Origin: Dactylorhiza incarnata
Taxonomy: Eukaryota > Streptophyta > Magnoliopsida > Asparagales > Orchidaceae
Direction: 5' to 3'
DNA: 64,000 nucleotides
Assembly (NCBI GenBank): GCA_033032865.1
Contig: JAWHQI010000262.1
Span: 2,232,001 to 2,296,000 of the forward strand
In this document: piece by piece, positions 56,054-64,000 of the stretch
How the letters are laid out: each line of letters starts with the position of its first letter
How positions within the stretch are numbered: position 1 is the first letter of the stretch
The notes under the pieces: model-generated
Told to the model about the DNA's origin: nothing
Database searches by the model: none
Seen by the model: only the letters and a program-made list of their open reading frames with translations
Position numbers and translations under genes: made by a program

Positions 56054-58134
56054 TGTAACGGCCCAGCCCCGACCACCACACCAGAGGCCTACGGCACCGC
56101 CCCATCCCTGGTGGGCCGGCTAACCGGCCGTTGACAAGGACTGCAGTCCGGTGCACCCCACCCATGGCTGAGCCTGTTTCTCAGCTACAGTGGGATGTTG
56201 ATGGCGGGTCTCGATCCCCCGCCACCCTTGATAAGGCACCTTCAACAGTCCTCATCACCAACTGAGCTGCAGCTCAGTTGGTGATGAGGACTGTTGAAGG
56301 TGCCTTATCAAGGGTGGCGGGGGATCGAGACCCGCCATCAACATCCCACTGTGCACTTTTTTGTAACGGCCCAGCCCCGACCACCACACCAGAGGCCTAC
56401 GGCACCGCCCCATCCCTGGTGGGCCGGCTAACCGGCCGTTGACAAGGACTGCAGTCCGGTGCACCCCACCCATGGCTGAGCCTGTTTCTCAGCTACAGTG
56501 GGATGTTGATGGCGGGTCTCGATCCCCCGCCACCCTTGATAAGGCACGTTCAACAGTCCTCATCACCAACTGAGCTGCAGCTCAGTTGGTGATGAGGACT
56601 GTTGAAGGTGCCTTATCAAGGGTGGCGGGGGATCGAGACCCGCCATCAACATCCCACTGTAGCTGAGAAACAGGCTCAGCCATGGGTGGGGTGCACCGGA
56701 CTGCAGTCCTTGTCAACGGCCGGTTAGCCGGCCCACCAGGGATGGGGCGGTGCCGTAGGCCTCTGGTGTGGTGGTCGGGGCTGGGCCGTTACAAAAAGTG
56801 CACTTTTTTGTAACGGCCCAGCCCCGACCACCACACCAGAGGCCTACGGCACCGCCCCATCCCTGGTGGGCCGGCTAACCGGCCGTTGACAAGGACTGCA
56901 GTCCGGTGCACCCCACCCATGGCTGAGCCTGTTTCTCAGCTACAGTGGGATGTTGATGGCGGGTCTCGATCCCCCGCCACCCTTGATAAGGCACCTTCAA
57001 CAGTCCTCATCACCAACTGAGCTGCAGCTCAGTTGGTGATGAGGACTGTTGAAGGTGCCTTATCAAGGGTGGCGGGGGATCGAGACCCGCCATCAACATC
57101 CCACTGTAGCTGAGAAACAGGCTCAGCCATGGGTGGGGTGCACCGGACTGCAGTCCTTGTCAACGGCCGGTTAGCCGGCCCACCAGGGATGGGGCGGTGC
57201 CGTAGGCCTCTGGTGTGGTGGTCGGGGCTGGGCCGTTACAAAAAAGTGCACTTTTTGTAACGGCCCAGCCCCGACCACCACACCAGAGGCCTACGGCACC
57301 GCCCCATCCCTGGTGGGCCGGCTAACCGGCCGTTGACAAGGACTGCAGTCCGGTGCACCCCACCCATGGCTGAGCCTGTTTCTCAGCTACAGTGGGATGT
57401 TGATGGCGGGTCTCGATCCCCCGCCACCCTTGATAAGGCACCTTCAACAGTCCTCATCACCAACTGAGCTGCAGCTCAGTTGGTGATGAGCACTGTTGAA
57501 GGTGCCTTATCAAGGGTGGCGGGGGATCGAGACCCGCCATCAACATCCCACTGTAGCTGAGAAACAGGCTCAGCCATGGGTGGGGTGCACCGGACTGCAG
57601 TCCTTGTCAACGGCCGGTTAGCCGGCCCACCAGGGATGGGGCGGTGCCGTAGGCCTCTGGTGTGGTGGTCGGGGCTGGGCCGTTACAAAAAGTGCACTTT
57701 TTTGTAACGGCCCAGCCCCGACCACCACACCAGAGGCCTACGGCACCGCCCCATCCCTGGTGGGCCGGCTAACCGGCCGTTGACAAGGACTGCAGTCCGG
57801 TGCACCCCACCCATGGCTGAGCCTGTTTCTCAGCTACAGTGGGATGTTCATGGCGGGTCTCGATCCCCCGCCACCCTTGATAAGGCACCTTCAACAGTCC
57901 TCATCACCAACTGAGCTGCAGCTCAGTTGGTGATGAGGACTGTTGAAGGTGCCTTATCAAGGGTGGCGGGGGATCGAGACCCGCCATCAACATCCCACTG
58001 TAGCTGAGAAACAGGCTCAGCCATGGGTGGGGTGCACCGGACTGCAGTCCTTGTCAACGGCCGGTTAGCCGGCCCACCAGGGATGGGGCGGTGTCGTAGG
58101 CCTCTGGTGTGGTGGTCGGGGCTGGGCCGTTACA
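56054..58134. mobile_element. palindromic array of a 216-bp tRNA-like repeat, alternating orientation
   Basis: Five units of head-to-head inverted arms: 56054-56361 (second arm truncated), 56362-56793, 56809-57240, 57256-57687 and 57703-58134. Full units are 432 bp (two 216-bp arms meeting at CTGCAG); they are joined tail-to-tail by 15-bp A/T spacers around GTGCAC, giving a 447-bp period. The block starts TGTAACGGCCC, ends GGGCCGTTACA and has CACGC duplicates. Copies differ at only about four positions (56548, 57491, 57849, 58094). GC-rich, unlike the surroundings. No ORF of note. TG/CA ends and 5-bp duplicates suggest retroviral-type integration; the arms look SINE- or LTR-derived. Family not identified. 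Confidence 0.85.
56578..56640 (+). promoter_or_regulatory. tRNA-like A and B boxes in palindrome arm (example copy)
   Basis: CAGCTCAGTTGG (56578-56589) matches the tRNA A box TAGCTCAGTTGG except for the first base. GGATCGAGACC (56630-56640) resembles the B box GGTTCGANTCC. Spacing (41 bp between) is compatible with a pol III internal promoter. The pair is present in every complete arm, in both orientations. Confidence 0.55.
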
Positions 58135-58594
58135 CACGCCCTTGGTCATGGGCGTGACCGAGGGCGCGTCAACTTAAACCACGGTTCCAACTCAGTCGGG
58201 TGTGAACCAAACCCATGACGTGAACCTCGCCAAGAACATGCACGTAACTCATAAGTCATGCCCGTGTTCGATCACGCTTCACACGCCTATCCCAGATCAC
58301 GCCCGTTATCACTCCCTGAGGATATTTCGCACATTTCACGCCTGTGTAATTCAAAGGTCACAGGCGTGTAACTACTTTGTTGCCAAATCACGCGCCATCC
58401 TGCCGAAAGTTACCCGCCAAACTGCAGTTTAAAGATTACACGCTCTAGGTCATGGGCATGACAAAGGGCATGATGTGCAACGTAATGCCTGCAATTACTC
58501 CAGAAGGAGCCCTCTCCGTAGCCGTTTCACATCCGACCCATACATGTCCTTGGTCACGGGCTTGACTGAGGGCGTCTAACCTTCAACTTTTTCC

Positions 58595-58603
58595 TATTTA
58601 AAG
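58595..58603 (+). promoter_or_regulatory. TATA-like box in Athila-1 3' LTR
   Basis: TATTTAAAG downstream of the GTCACG motif cluster. Confidence 0.5.
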
Positions 58604-59591
58604 ACAGATTCTCCAGAACTCAAGGGACGAATTTAAGGAGTTCTTTTCTACATTTCTTGTATTGTTTTTTTGTTTTTAGTATTCAACTTCACTTTCTTCT
58701 TTGCACTTGTAAGTTTCAATTCTATAGCTTTTAATTTTCTTTTACAAAATCGGTAAAATTTGTTATTTCTTCTATCTACTCTCTTCTTATTTTATTATGA
58801 ATTCTTCTACTTTTGTTGATTACTCCATCTCAATGAGTAGCTAAATTCTTATTAGTACTCGATCGAGATGATCCAAGGAATAATATACGTCATGAATTAA
58901 TTTAGATTTTCTTTCTCTCTCCTTTAAAATGCTTAAGATTTATCATTGATTTTAATGAAATGATATTATATTTTTGATATATAATTCTCGTTCTTATTTT
59001 TGTACTTTAGTTAGCGGACCAGCTCATAAGGAGAATCGATCATTCAATGATAAAGAGAGTTGCATACAACCATCTAGAGAGGATGACATAAATCTCCCAG
59101 ATTATAGTCAAATCCAATAGAGGGGTTCACCACGATAAAGCGATTTTTAGGGGTTTCGATGATTGAATGAGAGTTTGATTGATCAACCTAAACTCAGTTG
59201 AACGTATCCTCAACAAAGGTGTGCTCAGAATTTAGGAACCTCCATGGTCAAAGCATCTTCTTTAAGAGAATTAGAATCTTATTTCTTCTTGTTATTTTTA
59301 TTCCAAGGTGACTCAAAGATCGATTGCTAATCTTCTAAATTATCATTTTTATCATCGTTTTAATTTACTTTGCTTTTCTTGCAAACCAACCCAAAGTTCT
59401 ATTGATAGAATAATAGAGATTTTCTTGAAGTAAGAGTATTCAACTCGGCCAAATTTTATACGACCTTGATATTTCAAATATCTTGTACTATATTCAATAA
59501 GGTACGCTTGCCTTTGTCAATATCGGATTGGAGAACATCATCATTTCTTTGATTTCCATATCTCCAATCGGCTATGATTTTACCTACACCA

Positions 59592-59596
59592 CTCTA
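59592..59596. repeat. target-site duplication of Athila-1, right copy
   Basis: CTCTA, identical to 16194-16198. Confidence 0.92.
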
Positions 59597-60240
59597 CTTT
59601 TTAGCAGTAGTTCATAGGACTTAATCTTTTCTAGTAGGGCATCTCTGGATATCTCCATATGGCATCTGGACTCTTTCATGGTCCAGATCCTTGAATCCCA
59701 AGTGCTTGGGAAGCACATAAGCAACTTGTCATTTATCACAGTCAATGAGATCTCCTTGTCCACTACTTTGAGCTCATTGATTGTGATGTTGAATCTTTCA
59801 TACATTTCAGCAACATTTTCTTTAGACTTCTTCTGAAAGTCCTCATATTGGGATATGAGAAGGGATTTCATGTCCTTCCTTTCATCAGAACTTCCTTCAA
59901 CTAATCTAAATAGTGAATCCTAGATATCTATTGCAGATTGTCATTCAACCAGTTTTTGAAATATATCATCTGACATAGTTGATACCAATATTTTCATAGC
60001 CTTAGCATCACAGAATTTTACTTTCTTCTCAGCTTCAGTTCACTCAGATCTGGGAACTAGTTCTTGTATTGAAGTCCCACTAGCATCCTTTCTGTATTGC
60101 ATTGGAGGACCTGTCAACACAATATTAATGATGTCCTGATCAGTAGAATTCATATATAATTTTATTCTAGCCTTCTAGAGTATAAGCTTATTCAGATTAC
60201 ACACTGGTGGTCTAATGGATGCATAGCCCTTAGAACTCAT
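59597..60240 (-). pseudogene. gag: copia-0 gag, N-terminal half
   Basis: Starts near 60240 (MSSKGYASIRPPV) and contains the UBN2-type gag pattern: DAKAMKILVSTMSDDIFQKL, KSLLISQYEDFQKKSKENVA, EMYERFNITINELKVVDKEI and LLMCFPSTWDSRIWTMKES. Stops occur, for example near 60178, 60050 and 59923. It is cut by Athila-1 at KIKSYELLLKS; the remainder is at 14957-16193. Confidence 0.85.
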
Positions 60241-60322
60241 TTTCTTAAAATTCTATTGAAATATAAAATTATGAGTCAGTGGATCTTTTGATCAAGGTGT
60301 TAACCTTTTCTGATCAAACAAA

Positions 60323-60333
60323 CTCTGATACTA
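60323..60333 (-). other. primer binding site of copia-0
   Basis: Minus strand TAGTATCAGAG, a one-base variant of TGGTATCAGAG, two bases after the LTR. Confidence 0.85.
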
Positions 60334-60335
60334 AT

Positions 60336-61863
60336 TGAAAGTGCACAGTAACTCCCCTGAGTATTCTCTTGAGAGAGGTGAATAGAGGTTTAAAAACTTT
60401 TTACTATTAAGTGCACAGAAAATTAATCATAATTACTATGCATCAAAGATTCCAACCAGATTTAATATAATCATAGAAAAATGGAAATAATTAAGAGGCA
60501 AACACAAAAAATATACAAACACAGAAGACACAAGTACTATAGTGGTTCCCCAAAATAATGGGTCCATCCACTCTTCTACACCCTTCGTAGGAATCCACTA
60601 TCACAATGCTGAGTCTTTTGATAAGGAGACTCTTAGAACCACTAAGTCTTTTGATAAGGAGACTCTTAGAACCAGTTCTGAATCCTTTGAAGAGCGATTC
60701 TTAAAACTCTTTTACAATGTGTTTGGATGAAAAAGAATTAGAAATATGAATAAGAAATTAGAATAAGAGGTTAGAAGAATTATAGGAGATAGAGAATTCT
60801 TCTGATCAAGATCCTCTCTCAGAAACACTATTGATCTTTGAGAACTATAGTGGATGATGAAACATCAGATCTGATGAGTCCTTGATAGGCAGAAGGTCAA
60901 GGATTGTTCTTCTTTACTGATGTAGTTCAGATGATCTTGTTATTGATTATCTTTTTTAAAAGAAAGGATGAAGATAAATCTCTACAGATTGAGAGAAGAA
61001 ATCAGTAGCCCAAAATTATGTCGGCTAGACTGAGAGAGAAATAGAAGAATGATTGGTACCTCTTGGAATTATGTATGTATACAATCTTCTGTCGATTCAA
61101 TTAAATTTAAATTGAATGACTTTCCCTTTCTTATCCTTCTTCAGTTGGAATGTCCAGAAAGAATTATTGCTCTCTTTCTATTTACATTGACAACACATCA
61201 ATAACCTTATAAATATATATGTTCTAATTTCATCACCTTTGAATCTCTGGAATGATTCTTTCTTTTCTTGTACATGTGTGGCCCTTTATATTTCAAATAT
61301 CTTCCATATATACCTTCTGAATAATCATCAGGATCTATTCCAGGAATTTTTCCAAACTTGTGACTGTATTCAGCGTTGCGTCGAATAACTTTTCACTTCT
61401 TATCGAGGCACCTTCAAATTCTACTAGAAGAAGCTCTAAAATCTGCTTCAGAAAACCTCAGCTTTGAATTGAACTATGTTATCGACGTTGTCTCAATCCC
61501 TTATTGACGTATCCAACGAGATAAAGCAAGTAGAATTTAAACTCTGACTTCTGCATCGAATACCATTCAACGTTGCATCGACTTCCAATGAAGCGTCGTT
61601 TGCCAGCCTGAGTATATTTACTTCTAATTGAAGTTACTCTGACTTCCAATCAAAGCTGCGCCGACTTCTTTTCGATGCAGATTTAACTTAACTAGTTTTT
61701 GATCTCCTTTTGACTAGGCTTTGACAGTCTAAGGTGAATTTATCATCCTAGCACATCTAAATAACATATTACCCTCACTACATAACATGGGTAATAAATC
61801 CTAAAGAATGAAATTACTTTTACAGAATTTGTAAGATTAATCAAGAAAATGTTTTTACCAACA
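60336..61863 (-). repeat. 5' LTR of copia-0
   Basis: TGAAAGTGCACAG to TTTACCAACA, 1528 bp. It carries GCGTCGAATAAC, CAACGTTGCATCGAC and similar motifs at 61370-61690, upstream (minus sense) of a TATA-like box. Confidence 0.9.
61282..61291 (-). promoter_or_regulatory. TATA-like box in copia-0 LTR
   Basis: Minus strand AATATAAAGG, just downstream of the motif cluster. Confidence 0.5.
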
Positions 61864-62343
61864 GCTAAAATTAAGAAAATCACCTACCATGCCTGCTCGA
61901 TCAAGTGCGTCAATATATTTCCTACAGAGCTACCCTGAAGTGGTAGAACCTGTCGTAGGCGCTAGCTCGTAGTGTTATAAATATGACAAGTTTGCTCCTT
62001 TCACAATGAATATGAAGAAAGGAATATTTCTCTAGCAATTCAAATTTCCAGAGCCTCATCTCAGATCTCCATATCATCTCCCTTGGGCAAATCTGAAGAT
62101 CAAAAGGAGGACTTGAAGGAGAAGCACTTCTACAATAATTCTACGCGAAGGTCATGAATAAACAACGATTATTCTTCTTGTTCTTTCATCTTCACCTTCA
62201 GAAGTTCTTCATAGGGAGCTCTACATCATATTTTATATTGATCATCTCTTTTGTATTTGTCTTTTCTTTTGGTTACTTTTATTGTAAATGGTAGAGGAAT
62301 TCGATTGTATTGGAGACTAGGTTCGGGTACAACTAAGCATAGA
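61864..62343. other. flank of copia-0, LTR-like but unassigned
   Basis: No gene. A TATA-like GTTATAAATATGAC at 61974-61987 followed by CT/TC-rich transcribed-leader-like sequence suggests the R/U5 end of another LTR, but no partner copy lies in the window. GCTAA at 61864-61868 is the expected right duplicate of copia-0. Confidence 0.4.
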
Positions 62344-64000
62344 TGTTGGGATCCTTGCCAATAATGTTCCTGATTTGAAGAAGTCCTCAAGTCAAGGGTA
62401 ACTACACTTTTTAATTGATGCATAACTTTAGTATGTTGTTTTCAGTTATTAGATAGTGCAAGCCTGACATAGGGCAAGACTTAATATCATCAGACATAGT
62501 TTTGCCAATGTAATCCCTTATTGTGTAAAACACCATGTCAACCTAAGATCTAGATTAAATTAGACTTATCACACACTCATAAACATCAGTAAGAAAGGTC
62601 TAGCAAGTTAGATAGAGCAAAGGATCCGAATTCAGGATGATAAGAAATTTTCCAAGACATATCGTCTTGGAGAGTAACAAATATCGTCTTGTAGAGGTAT
62701 CAATATTGGCTTGATGACCTTAAGCTTCAGGACGACATCATCTTTTAGACTCTCAGCTAAAGTATCAAATCGTCTTGATTAGAAGAAACAACTCAAGCTC
62801 CAAATATGATCTTGGTATTACACAATCCAAGATGATATCATTTTCATAAGGATCAGTTATACAAATATCATCTTGAAAAAGATCAACAAGATGTTTGGAA
62901 GCTCTTCATTGAAGGTGGAATTTTTCTAAGTCAATTATCATCGAAGTTAAGTCAATTATGTTCGAGGATATATCGGTTATCGTCGAGGATAAGTAAAACG
63001 TCATCGAGGAGCCTACATGACAATTCAAAGGTATATTGAGTTAAGAATAACTTAAGTCCATATCATCTAGATAGGGCTCCTCTGTTGCCTAGACAATGCT
63101 CAGATCTAAGTGTTAAATCTTATCATCTTGACAAGCTATAATGTTTTCTTGATAAGCTTAACATTCGGCTTGATGACGGTGATCGTGTTGAACTCGGAAA
63201 TTGTCTTGATAAGCTTAATCATTCGACTTGAGATAGTGGTCGTGTTGAACTCAGATATCATCTTATAGACCATAAGTATTGTTAACAAGAAATGAAATAT
63301 CATCGAGACAATGCAAATGTCATTGAGATAGATCAAGACTGGGAAATTCAAAGATTGATGTCGTCAATTTCGCCAATCAGATCAGACATTTAAAGAAAGG
63401 AATATCTGAAATTAAGTATTACTAGTTTTCGATCGTTAAGGGTTAACTCTCATATAAATACTAATAAGATATAAGATGAAAACCCTAATCGTGAAAACTA
63501 TTGATCTTCGGAATATTCTAAGTGATGTTCACGATAGAACAGCCCTTTCCTCAAAAAATGAAAAGGTTACTTTCAAGATACTAAAAGTCTGCGAACAAGA
63601 ATTTTAAGGAGAATTATTCAAGAATCATCATGTTCTCCTAGCGTGCTCTAGTTCTTCACTCTCAATCATTTTAGAGCAAAGAAGTTCAAGGATCTCAAGC
63701 TCAGTCTGATCTAAGTTTTCTAACAGAAGATTCAATCAAGATCTTAGCTGAACTAGTGAAGGCTAACTGCTTAGAAGCCTAAGAAGACTCGATCCTTACA
63801 AAAACATATTTCTTGAGTCTATTTGTATTGTTGTAAACAAAATTGTGTTTTCTGTGGTAAGATCTTTTAAGATCTGAGTGTATGGTTCTGTGTGAGACTG
63901 AGGTAGGATTCAAGGTTGAATCTGAGTTGTAGGATCCAGTGTTTGGGATCTTAGATAGGGAACTTGATGTTGTTCATGAGGTAAGAGTTCTGTACTCTAA
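62344..64000 (+). repeat. probable 5' LTR of another copia element, truncated by window end
   Basis: TGTTGGGATCC with CTGATTTGAAGAAGTCC shortly after parallels the minus-strand start of the copia-2 LTR (TGTTTGGAATTG, then TTGATTTGAAGAAGTCC). It continues with AGCCTGACAT-like and AATCCC-TATTGTG segments in the same order. A repeat-rich U3 (62650-63330, ATCGTCTTG and CATCGAGGA motifs) precedes TATAAATA at 63453, then a pyrimidine-rich leader to the window end. No polypurine tract precedes it, so it is a 5' or solo LTR. Confidence 0.6.
63453..63460 (+). promoter_or_regulatory. TATA box of right-end LTR
   Basis: TATAAATA downstream of the motif-rich U3; about 1.1 kb from the LTR start, similar to the 1.2 kb in copia-2. 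Confidence 0.6.

Larger units (their letters stand above)
16199..59591 (+). mobile_element. Athila-1, Athila-like Ty3/gypsy element carrying four later insertions
   Basis: LTRs 16199-17929 and 55769-59591, a degraded tRNA-Asp primer site, a polypurine tract and identical CTCTA flanks define it. Its own sequence is in pieces: 16199-21098, 33603-34839, 42813-43796 and 54294-59591 (less the block at 56054-58134). The gag-pol wording matches Athila-2 throughout ([54 protein letters not shown]). Many frameshifts and stops plus an integrase active-site change show long decay. No env-like frame is visible after pol. Confidence 0.93.
55769..59591 (+). repeat. 3' LTR of Athila-1, containing the palindromic block
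   Basis: TGATGAGTACTTTT to CCTACACCA. Without the inserted 2081 bp plus 5-bp duplicate it is about 1737 bp, matching the 1731-bp 5' LTR. U3 motif cluster flanks the insertion (55950-56053 and 58135-58570). TATA-like TATTTAAAG at 58595. Confidence 0.92.
11988..61863 (-). mobile_element. copia-0, outermost Ty1/copia element, internally deleted and split
   Basis: Right LTR 60336-61863 and truncated left LTR 11988-12541 share sequence. Primer site, gag and accessory ORF read on the minus strand. Athila-1 (16199-59591) lies inside gag. The protease-integrase-RT core is absent, so gag runs almost directly into the C-terminal end of RNase H. The element depended on other copies for enzymes or was mutated after insertion. 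As the outermost layer it is the oldest datable insertion here. Bases after the right LTR are GCTAA; the partner duplicate was lost with the left LTR end. Confidence 0.82.

Noticed and set aside
56255..56473. Short minus-strand frame inside the palindromic block
   Set aside because: A by-product of GC-rich palindromic sequence; not maintained as a protein in the other units.
56570..56650. Genuine tRNA gene
   Set aside because: A and B boxes are present, but no acceptor stem or complete cloverleaf can be formed; the sequence is mirrored at the A box.
56054..58134. Classical TIR DNA transposon (hAT, Mutator, CACTA, Harbinger, Mariner)
   Set aside because: Five-base duplicates and TG/CA ends do not fit the duplicate lengths of these families, and no transposase is present.
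56054..58134. CRISPR array
   Set aside because: Repeats are long, inverted and separated by identical spacers, and the context is a plant genome.
61864..64000. Host gene at the right end
   Set aside because: No frame of useful length; the TATA box, repeats and leader fit LTR structure better.

Overview
The window is a heap of nested LTR retrotransposons with no recognisable host gene. Lineage features (Sirevirus-like Ty1/copia, Athila-like and chromodomain-bearing Tekay/Del-like Ty3/gypsy, tRNA-iMet and tRNA-Asp primer sites) point to repeat-rich, probably pericentromeric, DNA of a seed plant. I cannot name the species.

Layout. (1) 1-10073: a plus-strand Sirevirus-like copia element ('copia-1'). 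Only the end of its 5' LTR is in the window; gag, a broken pol, an antisense accessory ORF, a cluster of polypurine tracts and a full 3' LTR follow. (2) 10079-11987: two truncated gypsy-type LTR remnants. (3) 11988-61863: an old minus-strand copia element ('copia-0') that has lost most of pol and is split by everything between 16199 and 59591. (4) 16199-59591: a plus-strand Athila-like element ('Athila-1') flanked by perfect CTCTA repeats. Its gag-pol is interrupted three times by minus-strand elements: Sirevirus-like 'copia-2' (21099-33602), Tekay-like chromovirus 'Tekay-1' (34840-42807) and 'Athila-2' (43797-54293). Athila-2 keeps a 1761-codon gag-pol frame broken by a single stop. (5) 56054-58134: inside the 3' LTR of Athila-1 sits a 2081-bp block made of five alternating inverted copies of a 216-bp sequence, with TG/CA ends, CACGC flanking repeats and tRNA-like promoter boxes. 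This is the most unusual object in the window. (6) 61864-64000: more LTR-like sequence, including what looks like the 5' LTR of another plus-strand copia running off the end.

Insertion order read from nesting: copia-0, then Athila-1, then copia-2, Tekay-1, Athila-2 and the palindromic block (order among these four unknown). Each autonomous-type element would have worked by transcription from its LTR, Gag particle assembly, reverse transcription primed by a host tRNA, and integration. None looks fully functional: each has stops, frameshifts, deletions or substitutions in catalytic residues. Athila-2 is closest to intact.

Two patterns run through the window. Each LTR family carries its own cluster of short palindromic motifs, usually just upstream of the TATA-like box. 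The three copia elements also share a related accessory ORF downstream of pol, in sense orientation in two and antisense in the third.
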